NCBI RefSeq assembly: GCF_018323985.1
Contig: NZ_AP024590.1
Span: 3,286,001 to 3,350,000 of the forward strand
Direction: 5' to 3'
From: Enterobacter kobei
Lineage (GTDB): Bacteria > Pseudomonadota > Gammaproteobacteria > Enterobacterales > Enterobacteriaceae
Length of the DNA: 64,000 nucleotides
Shown here: piece after piece, positions 8,527-16,483 of the stretch
How the letters are laid out: the number at the start of each line of letters is the position of its first letter
How positions within the stretch are numbered: position 1 is the first letter of the stretch
Notes under the pieces: model-generated
What the model was told of the DNA's origin: nothing
Databases searched by the model: none
The model's input: only the letters and a program-made list of their open reading frames with translations
Made by a program: the position numbers and the translations under genes

Positions 8527-9273
8527 ATGTTAAAGCGTATAGTTCTGATGACCCTTTTACCTCTTTTCGCGCAAGCGGAAGACCTGCCGGATGCGGTTAA
8601 AGCGATTGAAAAGCAGGGGATCACTATCATTAAGCCGTTTGACGCCCCCGGCGGCATGAAGGGTTATCTGGGAAAATATCAGGATATGGGCGTAACCATT
8701 TATGTGACGCCGGACGGTAAACATGCCATTTCAGGATACATGTACGACAGCGCGGGCGCCAATCTCAGCGAAAACCTGATTGAGAAAGAGATTTATGCCC
8801 CTGCCGGGCGCGAACTCTGGCAGCAAATGGAAAAAGCGGACTGGATCGTCGATGGCAAAAAAGACGCGCCGCGTGTGGTATACGTGTTTGCCGATCCCTT
8901 CTGCCCGTATTGCCATCAGTTCTGGCAGCAGTCGCGTCCGTGGGTGGATGCCGGGAAAGTACAGTTGCGCACGCTGCTGGTGGGGGTGATCAAGCCTGAA
9001 AGCCCGGCTACGGCGGCGGCGATTATGACCTCCGCCGACCCGGCAAAAACCTGGCATGATTTTGAGCGCTCCGCGGGCAAAATGACGCTTAACGTGCCCG
9101 TGAAGCCTGCGGATAACACCATGCGATCGCTGAATATGCATCAGCGATTAATGGATAGCCTGGGCGCCAGCGCCACGCCTGCTATTTACTACATGAATAA
9201 AAACAACGTGCTGCAACAGGTGGTCGGTCTGCCGGATGAGCAAAAGCTCAAGGTGATTATGGGCGAAGAATAA
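8527..9273 (+). CDS. dsbG: Periplasmic thiol:disulfide isomerase/sulfenic-acid reductase DsbG
   Basis: A 248-residue homologue of E. coli DsbG of the same length. Residues 1-17 form a signal peptide (MLKRIVLMTLLPLFAQA). The N-terminal dimerisation domain (about 18-75) and linker are followed by a thioredoxin-fold domain with the active site CPYC (C126/C129) and cis-proline loop ATPAIYYM near residue 217. DsbG protects single cysteines of periplasmic proteins from over-oxidation and is kept reduced by DsbD. It is divergent from ahpC over a shared OxyR site, linking periplasmic and cytosolic peroxide defence. Confidence 0.95.
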   Translation: MLKRIVLMTLLPLFAQAEDLPDAVKAIEKQGITIIKPFDAPGGMKGYLGKYQDMGVTIYVTPDGKHAISGYMYDSAGANLSENLIEKEIYAPAGRELWQQMEKADWIVDGKKDAPRVVYVFADPFCPYCHQFWQQSRPWVDAGKVQLRTLLVGVIKPESPATAAAIMTSADPAKTWHDFERSAGKMTLNVPVKPADNTMRSLNMHQRLMDSLGASATPAIYYMNKNNVLQQVVGLPDEQKLKVIMGEE

Positions 9274-9303
9274 CGCCTGCATTGTGGCAAAAGGATATCC
9301 TGA

Positions 9304-9330
9304 TTGAGGGTCGCGCGTGGCGGCCCTCAA
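9304..9330 (+). terminator. Candidate terminator after dsbG
   Basis: TTGAGGGTCGC and GCGGCCCTCAA form an 11-bp stem with one G-U pair and a five-base loop, followed by CTTATTT; the U-tract is weak. Confidence 0.5.
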
Positions 9331-9424
9331 CTTATTTGCTGCCCTACCTTTCAAATACCGCTTTTCATGATATATTCATCTTATCAAACAAAATCAGGTT
9401 TGGTATTCGCAAAGGATTGTATTT

Positions 9425-9452
9425 ATTGTTTCCTTCACTCATGTGAAACAAT
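9425..9452 (+). promoter_or_regulatory. Inverted repeat upstream of ybdO
   Basis: ATTGTTTC (9425-9432) and GAAACAAT (9445-9452) are perfect 8-bp arms 12 bp apart, in AT-rich DNA 42 bp before ybdO. LysR-type regulators usually autoregulate through such dyads; the assignment is inference. Confidence 0.4.
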
Positions 9453-9494
9453 CATCAGATAAATAAATCATAGTCAATAAATCAGGATGACCTA

Positions 9495-10397
9495 ATGGCT
9501 AATCTTTATGATCTCAAAAAATTTGATCTTAATCTGCTGGTGATTTTTGAGAGTATTTATCAGCATCAAAGTATCAGCAAGGCGGCTGAAACTTTATTTA
9601 TCACGCCCTCTGCCGTCAGTCAGTCGCTGCAACGCTTACGCGCTCAGCTAAACGATCCGCTATTTGTTCGCTCCGGAAAAGGGGTTACCCCAACCACTGT
9701 CGGCATCAATTTACATGCCCACCTGGAAGAAAACCTTAACGATCTGGAACGAACCATTAATATTATGAATAACAGTGAACTGATGAAGACCATTGTTGTT
9801 TATAGCCCGCAAATATTGGTCTCCAACGGTATGGTCGGTTTAATTAACCGCCTGCGCGAAACCGCACAGTACAATATCGTGCACCACGACATTTTTATCG
9901 CCCCGGAAACCGCCGAAGACCTGCTTAACTATCGTAAGGCAGACCTGGTGCTGTCGCTGCTGCCAGTCACCAATCGCTCCATCGTCTGTACCCGCTACCG
10001 CACCGATCCGCTGGTGCTGGTTTGCAGTAACGCCCATCCGCGCATCAATGATGCCACCAGCGTCAGCGCCCTGTTGGAAGAGGGTTTTACCGCGTTTTCC
10101 ACCCCCGCACAGGGAACAAAAGAAATTTTCACCAGTATAGAAAAAGTCTTGCCGCAGCGGAAAATCCTCTTCCGTAGCGACTCATTCATTTCTGTACTGA
10201 ATATGATTAGTAATACCGATTTGGTTGGCATTATTCCACTTAAATCATTTAACTACTATAAAGGTTCACTGAATCTTAAGCAGATCAACGCAGGCATTAC
10301 ATTGCCCACGATAGATGTATTTATGATGTATAACCGCGCCTCCATGAATAGCACTGTTTTCGCGCAACTGGTGGAAAGCATTGACCAGGATCAGTGA
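9495..10397 (+). CDS. ybdO: LysR-family transcriptional regulator YbdO (CitR)
   Basis: A 300-residue LysR-type regulator, the length of E. coli YbdO. The N-terminal winged helix-turn-helix is clear (LKKFDLNLLVIFESIYQH, SISKAAETLFITPSAVSQSLQRL, about 6-60), followed by a LysR effector domain (about 90-295). The start MANLYDLKKFDLN matches the K-12 protein. In E. coli K1 a YbdO homologue has been reported to act in virulence and acid response under the name CitR; its effector here is unknown. The upstream DNA is more AT-rich than its surroundings. Order dsbG-ybdO-ybdN-ybdM-ybdL is as in K-12 apart from strand. About 197 bp after the gene I see no coding feature. Confidence 0.88.
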   Translation: MANLYDLKKFDLNLLVIFESIYQHQSISKAAETLFITPSAVSQSLQRLRAQLNDPLFVRSGKGVTPTTVGINLHAHLEENLNDLERTINIMNNSELMKTIVVYSPQILVSNGMVGLINRLRETAQYNIVHHDIFIAPETAEDLLNYRKADLVLSLLPVTNRSIVCTRYRTDPLVLVCSNAHPRINDATSVSALLEEGFTAFSTPAQGTKEIFTSIEKVLPQRKILFRSDSFISVLNMISNTDLVGIIPLKSFNYYKGSLNLKQINAGITLPTIDVFMMYNRASMNSTVFAQLVESIDQDQ

Positions 10398-10594
10398 TAT
10401 TCCGCTTCGCTATTCGGCCTGACGCCCCGTCCGGCCGTATTCTCCCCTCTGGACAAAACATTAGTATCTTTACTTACATTAACAGCATTGACGAATCGTC
10501 CTTCAGCAAACAGAATATATTCTCCTTAGTGGGCATTTCCCGCGCATTCAGACCAGTGTTTTTAATCATGGTTTAATTTACTGGATTAGCACTT

Positions 10595-11818
10595 ATGTCA
10601 ATTCATAAGATTGAGTTAATAGAGAACGTATTTGAAGCCAGCATAGGCCGAATACGCTGGACGTTAGAAAATCTCCCCCGTGTTTGCGTTTCTTTTTCTG
10701 GTGGCAAAGATTCAACTGTCATGCTGCATCTCACCGCCCAGCTTGCCCGTCAACTAAATAAAAAAATCCATGTGTTATTTATCGACTGGGAAGCGCAGTT
10801 CGCCTTCACCATAAATCATATAAACAAAATGCGCGAAGAGTATCAGGATGTCATTGAAACCTTCTGGTGGATCGCCCTGCCGCTGACCACGCAAAATGCG
10901 CTGTCGCAATTCGAGCCGGAATGGCAGTGCTGGCAGCCAGGAAAAGCCTGGGTCCGGCAGCCGCCTGACTGTGCCATTACCGATCCCGCGTATTTCCCGT
11001 TTTATCAGCAGGGAATGACCTTCGAAAGTTTCGTTTATCTTTTCGCTGACTGGTTTTCACAGCAACGTCCCGCCGCCATGATGATCGGTATCCGCGCAGA
11101 TGAATCCTATAACCGGTTTCTGGCGATCGCCTCCTCGCGTAAGCAACGCTTTGCCGATGATAAACCCTGGACGACCTGCACGCCGCGCGGCAACAGCTGG
11201 TATGTCTATCCCATCTATGACTGGAAAATCGCTGATATCTGGACATGGTTTGCCAAATCGAAAGCGACCTATAACGTGCTCTACGACCTGATGCATAAAG
11301 CCGGGGTTCCTTTACGCTATATGCGCATCTGCGAGCCATTTGGACCGGAGCAGCGTCAGGGACTGTGGCTGTATCACGTGCTGGAGCCACACTCGTGGGC
11401 GCGTATGTGTCAGCGCGTCAGCGGCGCGCAAAGCGGCGGCCTGTATGCCGGGCAAGATAATCAGTTTTACGGGCACCGAAAACTGCACAAGCCGGATAAC
11501 CATAGCTGGCGCTCCTATGCGCTTTTTATCCTCGACAGCATGCCCGTCTCAACCGCTGAACATTATCGCAATAAAATCGCCGTCTACCTCCGCTGGTATG
11601 AGAAACGCGGCATGACGGATATTCCGGACAGTCAGGAAGGCGATATAGGCGCGAAGGATATTCCCTCATGGCGGCGTATCTGCAAGGTCCTGCTCAATAA
11701 CGATTACTGGTGTCGCGCCCTGTCATTCAGCCCGACCAAAACCAGCAACTATCAACGCTATAACGAACGGATGAAAAATAAACGCAAGGAGTGGGGAATT
11801 TTATGCGGCAACGACTGA
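10595..11818 (+). CDS. ybdN: PAPS reductase-like protein YbdN (IbrA family, DUF3440)
   Basis: A 407-residue protein of the adenine-nucleotide alpha-hydrolase superfamily, near the 406 of E. coli YbdN. The PP-loop SGGKDS is at residues 35-40 and the second motif AAMMIGIRADESYNRF is near 163; the C-terminal half is the DUF3440 region (DIPSWRRICKVLLNNDYWC). Such PP-loop enzymes activate a substrate as an adenylate, or reduce PAPS. The pair YbdN/YbdM is homologous to IbrA/IbrB, which activate eib genes in E. coli ECOR-9, and related PP-loop/ParB pairs occur in DNA-modification systems. The biochemical reaction is unknown. It overlaps ybdM by 16 bp, so the two are translationally coupled. Confidence 0.85.
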   Translation: MSIHKIELIENVFEASIGRIRWTLENLPRVCVSFSGGKDSTVMLHLTAQLARQLNKKIHVLFIDWEAQFAFTINHINKMREEYQDVIETFWWIALPLTTQNALSQFEPEWQCWQPGKAWVRQPPDCAITDPAYFPFYQQGMTFESFVYLFADWFSQQRPAAMMIGIRADESYNRFLAIASSRKQRFADDKPWTTCTPRGNSWYVYPIYDWKIADIWTWFAKSKATYNVLYDLMHKAGVPLRYMRICEPFGPEQRQGLWLYHVLEPHSWARMCQRVSGAQSGGLYAGQDNQFYGHRKLHKPDNHSWRSYALFILDSMPVSTAEHYRNKIAVYLRWYEKRGMTDIPDSQEGDIGAKDIPSWRRICKVLLNNDYWCRALSFSPTKTSNYQRYNERMKNKRKEWGILCGND

Positions 11819-12429
11819 TCTACGAATTAAAGGATTATTTAAGCTCGCTGGAGGAAGCCGATCGCATTGATGCGATTAATACGTTTCGCCTGGCGCTGCA
11901 CGATCTTAGCCCGTTTCGCGACCAGCCCGTGGACTGCGTACTGTGGGTCAAACATGAGACAGTGGAGCCAAACAGCTACAACCCGAACAACGTGGCGCCA
12001 CCGGAAAAGCGTCTGCTGCTGAAATCCCTTGAGCTGGATGGCTTTACTCAACCGGTCGTCGCTATCCGTAACGGGGCAAACGAGTATGAAATCGTGGACG
12101 GCTTTCACCGGCATGAACTGGGTAAGAGCAAGCCTGCGCTGCAAAAACAGCTCAAAGGCTATCTGCCGGTCACCTGTTTACGTGCCTCGCGCACCCGTAA
12201 GTCTGAGCGCATGGCGGCCACAATCCGCCATAATCGCGCCCGCGGGCGGCATCAGATCCAGGAAATGTCAGACATCGTGCGTGAACTGGCGCAGCTGGGC
12301 TGGGAAGATGAACGCATCGGTAAAGAACTGGGGATGGACAGTGACGAAGTGCTGCGCCTGAAACAAATCAACGGTCTGCTGGAGATGTTTGCTGACCGTC
12401 GATTTTCCAGCGCCTGGACCGTAGAGTAG
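11803..12429 (+). CDS. ybdM: ParB-like nuclease-domain protein YbdM (IbrB family)
   Basis: A 208-residue protein with a ParB/sulfiredoxin N-terminal domain (about 35-125; motif YEIVDGFHRHELGK) and a C-terminal helix-turn-helix-like segment (ERIGKELGMDSDEVLRLKQINGL). E. coli YbdM has 209 residues. The start at 11803 is favoured: AAGGAG lies 11 bases upstream, while the in-frame GTG at 11791 overlaps that ribosome site. It is coupled to ybdN. IbrB, its relative, acts with IbrA as a regulator; ParB-fold proteins can bind CTP and DNA, but no activity is known for YbdM. Its stop abuts that of the convergent ybdL with no intervening base. Confidence 0.85.
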   Translation: MRQRLIYELKDYLSSLEEADRIDAINTFRLALHDLSPFRDQPVDCVLWVKHETVEPNSYNPNNVAPPEKRLLLKSLELDGFTQPVVAIRNGANEYEIVDGFHRHELGKSKPALQKQLKGYLPVTCLRASRTRKSERMAATIRHNRARGRHQIQEMSDIVRELAQLGWEDERIGKELGMDSDEVLRLKQINGLLEMFADRRFSSAWTVE

Positions 12430-13590
12430 CTACAGCTTACAAAGACGCTCAGCGGCGGCCAGCAGCGTTGCACTCTGCTTGGCAAAGCACAGGCGGATCA
12501 GCTTGTGCGGGAAGGGATCGGCGCAAAACACCGATAACGGTATGGCGGCAACGCCCGCTTCTTTGGTCAGCCACTGGCAGAAGCTGACGTCATCCAGATC
12601 GGAAATAGCGCTGTAGTCTGCCAGCAGGAAATAGGTGCCTTCGCAGGGTAAAATCTCCAGCCGGCTATGGCTTAACGCTTCCACCAGCAGATCGCGCTTT
12701 TGCTGATAGAAGGCGGGCAGCTCGTGGTAGTGCTCCGGCGCTTCACGCAACATGTCCGCCAGCGCCAGCTGCGCCGGGGTATTGACCGAAAAGGTCAGAT
12801 ACTGATGCACCTTGCGCAGCTCGGCGCTGATGGCCGCCGGGGCGATACAGTACCCCACTTTCCAGCCGGTCATATGATAGGTTTTACCGAACGACGATAC
12901 CGCCACGGCCCGTGAACGTAACTGCGGATGAGCCAGCACGCTGGCGTGGCCGTTAGCGGTAAAGCAGATGTGTTCGTAGACCTCATCGCTGATAACGTAA
13001 GTTTCCTGCCCGGCAATAGCGTCCCACAGGGCGGCAAAATCCGCTTTCTCCCATACGGTGGCCGACGGGTTATGCGGCGTGTTGAGGATCACCAGCCGGG
13101 TTTTATCACTCAGCAGCGCGGCAAACGCCTGCCAGTCGACGCGAAAATGTGGCGGCTGTAAGGCAATACGTTTTAACACCCCGCCGGACAGCTCCACCGC
13201 AGGCGCGTAGCTGTCATAGCTCGGATCAAAGCAAATCACTTCATCACCCTGGCGCACCAGCGCGGTAATGGCGGCATACAACGCTTCGGTGGCCCCTGCG
13301 GTGACCGTCACTTCGCTGTCCGCATCCGGCTTCACGCCATAGAGCGCGTCGGTTTTATCGGCAATCGCTTCCCGCAAAGCCTGCACCCCGGTCATCGGCG
13401 CATACTGATTTGCGCCCTGCGCCACGTGATGCGCCAGCCGCGCCTGCAAGTAGTGCGGGCCGTCGTAATCCGGGAATCCCTGCGACAGGTTGATCGCCTG
13501 ATGCTGCTGGGCCAGCGCACTCATTTGCGTAAAGATGGTGGTGCCGAGGGCGGGAAGTTTGCTTTGGGGGATCAGCGGGTTATTGCTCAT
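12430..13590 (-). CDS. ybdL: Methionine aminotransferase YbdL (MtnE function)
   Basis: A 386-residue fold-type I PLP aminotransferase, equal in length to E. coli YbdL. The Schiff-base lysine is K236 in SSFGKTYHMTGWK; PLP-contact motifs NTPHNPSA and ISDEVYEH are intact, and the C-terminal arginine is in HKLIRLCFA. YbdL transaminates methionine, histidine and phenylalanine with 2-oxo acids. Because it is divergent from mtnBCD and shares a MetJ operator with them, the likely role here is the last salvage step, 4-methylthio-2-oxobutanoate to methionine. Confidence 0.93.
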   Translation of the reverse strand: MSNNPLIPQSKLPALGTTIFTQMSALAQQHQAINLSQGFPDYDGPHYLQARLAHHVAQGANQYAPMTGVQALREAIADKTDALYGVKPDADSEVTVTAGATEALYAAITALVRQGDEVICFDPSYDSYAPAVELSGGVLKRIALQPPHFRVDWQAFAALLSDKTRLVILNTPHNPSATVWEKADFAALWDAIAGQETYVISDEVYEHICFTANGHASVLAHPQLRSRAVAVSSFGKTYHMTGWKVGYCIAPAAISAELRKVHQYLTFSVNTPAQLALADMLREAPEHYHELPAFYQQKRDLLVEALSHSRLEILPCEGTYFLLADYSAISDLDDVSFCQWLTKEAGVAAIPLSVFCADPFPHKLIRLCFAKQSATLLAAAERLCKL

Positions 13591-13657
13591 GAGTCCGTGC
13601 CTGCCTGTGATACTTGTGTTGCTGCCACTATAACACGATGTTAGTATTTGGCAATCA

Positions 13658-13673
13658 AGACGCTTAGACGTCT
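13658..13673. promoter_or_regulatory. MetJ operator (two tandem met boxes)
   Basis: AGACGCTT (13658-13665) and AGACGTCT (13666-13673) are adjacent; the second is a perfect MetJ box and the first matches 6 of 8. MetJ binds at least two tandem 8-bp boxes. The site lies between the divergent ybdL and mtnB starts, 61 bp before mtnB and 67 bp before ybdL. Confidence 0.8.
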
Positions 13674-13734
13674 AAACCATAACGATATTCCTGCCGCCAG
13701 GCTCCTCATCTCCGGCCATAAAGGAAGACACTGC

Positions 13735-14346
13735 ATGACCGACAACCTGCAACTCTCCGCCCTCGTCGACGCCTGTCACTGGATCGGCGCGAAAGGCTGG
13801 GCCCCCGCCACCGGCGGCAACATGTCTGTGCGCGAAGACGCCGACTGGTGCTGGCTCAGCGAATCCGGCAAGGACAAAGGCAGCCTGACGACCGATGACT
13901 TTCTGCGCGTGGAGATCGCCACCCACCGCGTGCCGTCCGGGCGCACACCGTCGGCGGAAACCGGCCTGCATACGCTTATCTACCGCCTGTTTCCGCAGGC
14001 GAATGCCGTCCTGCACGTGCACACGGTGAATGCCACCGTGCTGTCGCGGGTGGAGAAGCGCGCGCAACTGACGCTGCACGGCTACGAAATGCAGAAATCC
14101 CTCAGCGGACAACATACTCATCTCGACAGCGTACCCGTGGCTATTTTTGATAACGACCAGGATATTGATGCCCTCGCCCGCCGCATTGAGGCGTTCGCGC
14201 AGGATCATACGCTGCAATATGGTTTCCTCTTGCGCGGCCATGGTTTAACCTGCTGGGGACGCAGTGTGGCGGAAGCCCGCCGTCACCTGGAAGGTCTTGA
14301 GTTCTTATTCGAATGTGAAATGCAGCGCCGCCTGCTGGAGAAATAA
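13735..14346 (+). CDS. mtnB: Methylthioribulose-1-phosphate dehydratase MtnB
   Basis: A 203-residue class II aldolase-fold enzyme that dehydrates 5-methylthioribulose-1-phosphate to the 2,3-diketone intermediate of methionine salvage. ATGGNMSVR near residues 25-33, the catalytic-acid region SAETGLH near 73-79 and the zinc ligands in HVHTVNA (H94, H96), with a third His near HGLTCWG, are visible. The open frame begins 29 codons earlier, but the ATG at 13735 follows AAGGAAG and gives the family N-terminus; the extension would run through the MetJ operator. The stop overlaps the mtnC start as TAATG. mtnA and mtnK are not in the window. Confidence 0.93.
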   Translation: MTDNLQLSALVDACHWIGAKGWAPATGGNMSVREDADWCWLSESGKDKGSLTTDDFLRVEIATHRVPSGRTPSAETGLHTLIYRLFPQANAVLHVHTVNATVLSRVEKRAQLTLHGYEMQKSLSGQHTHLDSVPVAIFDNDQDIDALARRIEAFAQDHTLQYGFLLRGHGLTCWGRSVAEARRHLEGLEFLFECEMQRRLLEK

Positions 14347-15035
14347 TGATCCGCGCGATAGTTACCGATATTGAAGGCACCACCAGCGATATTCGCTTTG
14401 TGCATGATGTCCTGTTCCCGTATGCCCGTGAGCGGCTCGCCGCGTTCATCACCGCGCAGCAATATGGCGAACCGGTCTCCTCCATTCTCGACAATCTGCG
14501 TGATGAAATTGACCAGCCGGATGCTACCACCGCAGAGCTTATCGACACGCTGCTGCGCTTTATGGATGAAGATCGCAAATCCACGTCGCTGAAAGCCTTG
14601 CAGGGTATTATCTGGCGCGAAGGCTATGTACACGGCGACTTTACCGGGCATCTCTACCCGGACGTGCTGCCGTCGCTGGAAAAATGGAAGGCGCAGGGTA
14701 TTGATCTCTATGTTTATTCCTCCGGCTCCGTCGCCGCGCAGAAACTGTTATTTGGCTACAGCGACGAAGGTGATATTACTCATCTGTTCAGCGGCTATTT
14801 TGATACGCACATTGGCGCGAAACGCGAGGTGAGTTCTTATACCAGCATCGCTGAACAACTGGGCCTGGCCCCGTCACAGATTTTGTTCCTGTCGGATGTT
14901 CATCAGGAGCTGGATGCGGCGGCCGAAGCCGGGCTGCGTACCGTGCAGCTTATTCGCGGTGATGACGATGCCGCCAGCCATCATCACCAGGTTCATCGTT
15001 TTGATGTTATCAATCCGGAGCAGATCCCTTCATGA
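14346..15035 (+). CDS. mtnC: Enolase-phosphatase E1, MtnC
   Basis: A 229-residue HAD-superfamily bifunctional enzyme: it enolises 2,3-diketo-5-methylthiopentyl-1-phosphate and then removes the phosphate to give acireductone. HAD motif I is DIEGTTSD (about 8-15), motif II YVYSSGS near 121 and motif III/IV around ISSYTSIAEQLG and LFLSDVHQELDAA. It is translationally coupled to both neighbours: TAATG with mtnB and ATGA with mtnD, indicating a tight mtnBCD operon. Confidence 0.94.
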   Translation: MIRAIVTDIEGTTSDIRFVHDVLFPYARERLAAFITAQQYGEPVSSILDNLRDEIDQPDATTAELIDTLLRFMDEDRKSTSLKALQGIIWREGYVHGDFTGHLYPDVLPSLEKWKAQGIDLYVYSSGSVAAQKLLFGYSDEGDITHLFSGYFDTHIGAKREVSSYTSIAEQLGLAPSQILFLSDVHQELDAAAEAGLRTVQLIRGDDDAASHHHQVHRFDVINPEQIPS

Positions 15036-15574
15036 GCGCCCTGACGATTTTTTCAGATACCGACGCCAGTCAGCACACCTGGCACAGTACCGATGCCACT
15101 GAGATCCAGCAGCAGCTCAACGCCAAAGGTGTACGTTTTGAGCGCTGGCAGGCGGACCGCGATCTGGGGGAGGATCCCTCTTCCGACACGGTGATCAACG
15201 CCTACCAGTCGGCGATTGATAGGCTGGTTGCCGAAAAGGGCTATCAGAGCTGGGATGTGATCAGTCTGCGTGCGGACAATCCGCAGAAAGACGCATTACG
15301 CGCAAAGTTTCTTAATGAACATACGCATGGCGAAGATGAAGTACGCTTTTTCGTCGAGGGGGCGGGGCTATTCTGCCTGCATATCGGTAACGAGGTGTAT
15401 CAGGTGCTGTGCGAGAAAAACGATCTGATTTCGGTACCTGCCGGCACGCCGCACTGGTTTGACATGGGTTCAGAACCGAACTTCACCGCCATTCGAATTT
15501 TTGACAATCCCGAAGGCTGGGTAGCGCAGTTTACCGGCGATGCGATTGCCGATGGCTATCCGCGCCTGGCATAG
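15032..15574 (+). CDS. mtnD: Acireductone dioxygenase MtnD
   Basis: A 180-residue cupin. Metal ligands H97, H99 and E103 in HTHGEDE and H141 in GTPHWFDMG are all present. With Fe(II) the enzyme yields the methionine 2-oxo acid and formate; with Ni(II) it gives an off-pathway product, methylthiopropionate, and CO, so metal supply decides the outcome. The start overlaps the mtnC stop by four bases. It is convergent with yfcL across a palindromic repeat. Confidence 0.95.
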   Translation: MSALTIFSDTDASQHTWHSTDATEIQQQLNAKGVRFERWQADRDLGEDPSSDTVINAYQSAIDRLVAEKGYQSWDVISLRADNPQKDALRAKFLNEHTHGEDEVRFFVEGAGLFCLHIGNEVYQVLCEKNDLISVPAGTPHWFDMGSEPNFTAIRIFDNPEGWVAQFTGDAIADGYPRLA

Positions 15575-15581
15575 CATTTTC

Positions 15582-15626
15582 CCCTCACCCCGGCCCTCTG
15601 GCGTACGTTGGACCGCAGGGTGAGGG
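15582..15626. repeat. Imperfect palindrome between mtnD and yfcL
   Basis: CCCTCACCC (15582-15590) and GGGTGAGGG (15618-15626) are perfect arms around a GC-rich centre. It resembles a dispersed enterobacterial intergenic palindrome and may serve as a two-way terminator. It lies at a synteny breakpoint relative to E. coli. Confidence 0.6.
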
Positions 15627-15633
15627 AGAAGCG

Positions 15634-15909
15634 TTAGCCTTTCGCCTGGGTAAACAGCGTGTCCCACATGCCCAGTACCAGCGCCTGATCGCGCGGGGAA
15701 AGCTCACCGGCCTGAATGGCTTTTGACAGGCTGGCGCTGACGTTAGCGTGAACGGCTTCAGGTGAATGGTCATCGCCATGCTCAAGTTCCGCGACGGCCA
15801 GCGTCAGGTGGCCGCGCAGATAACCGCTGGCAAACAGCTCGTCGTCTCCGGCCGTATCTACCATGTCATCTATTAACGCCAGAATGCGTGCTTCAAACTC
15901 CGCGATCAT
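15634..15909 (-). CDS. yfcL: Conserved protein YfcL
   Basis: A 91-residue protein matching E. coli YfcL (92). It is predicted to be soluble and mainly helical, with an acidic surface (MIAEFEARILALIDDMVDTAGDD at the start is exceeded by similar acidic stretches later) and no recognisable catalytic motif. No function is known. It is the last gene of the minus-strand run prmB-aroC-mepA-yfcA-epmC-yfcL, 25 bp behind epmC. Confidence 0.88.
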   Translation of the reverse strand: MIAEFEARILALIDDMVDTAGDDELFASGYLRGHLTLAVAELEHGDDHSPEAVHANVSASLSKAIQAGELSPRDQALVLGMWDTLFTQAKG

Positions 15910-15934
15910 CTTCTTTCCTCTTTAAATCGTGGCT

Positions 15935-16483
15935 TCAGTTAAGATCTTCCGGCCACGGAAACTGTGCTGCCGTTAGCGGCGGCGTATGATAATAATCCTG
16001 TAGTGCCTTGATGAAGCGCGCCGGACGCGGGGGAATGCCCTCTTCCAGATACGTCATCACCTGGGCATGAACCCGGCGCTGAAAAGCAATGCGATCCGGT
16101 TCGAAATCGCCGTCCAGATTGTCGCAGCTGATATTGAACGGGAAGCCTGCGGCGACGCAGAACATCCACTCCAGCGCCTGCGGCTTCACTTCCACGTCTT
16201 CAAACTGCCCCTGCGTCGTGGCATCGCGCCCGTCCGGGCAATACCAGTAGCCAAAATCCACCTGCTCACGACGCGCTTTACCGGCAATACACCAGTGCGA
16301 AATCTCATGTAAACCGCTGGCATAAAAGCCGTGAGCGAAGACGATGCGGTTATAGGGGACGTCAGCATCAGCAGGAAGATAGATCGGTTCGTCGTCGCCT
16401 TTAATCAGACGGGTATTAAAATCAGCAGCAAAACAGCTGTCGAAGACATCAATTAATTGCTCGTAAGTGTGCGTCGTGTTCAT
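15935..16483 (-). CDS. epmC: Elongation factor P hydroxylase EpmC
   Basis: A 182-residue non-haem iron hydroxylase, same length as E. coli EpmC (YfcM). The metal motif HEISH is at residues 59-63. It hydroxylates the beta-lysylated Lys34 of EF-P, the final step after EpmA and EpmB, helping ribosomes pass polyproline stretches. The ATG overlaps the yfcA stop as TAATG, so translation is coupled. A proline/glutamine-rich EF-P-type client (ZipA) occurs in the same window, but that is incidental. Confidence 0.93.
   Translation of the reverse strand: MNTTHTYEQLIDVFDSCFAADFNTRLIKGDDEPIYLPADADVPYNRIVFAHGFYASGLHEISHWCIAGKARREQVDFGYWYCPDGRDATTQGQFEDVEVKPQALEWMFCVAAGFPFNISCDNLDGDFEPDRIAFQRRVHAQVMTYLEEGIPPRPARFIKALQDYYHTPPLTAAQFPWPEDLN

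Noticed and set aside
10394..10576. 60-codon open frame between ybdO and ybdN
   Set aside because: Begins with GTG overlapping the ybdO stop, no ribosome site, no recognisable homologue; treated as spacer.
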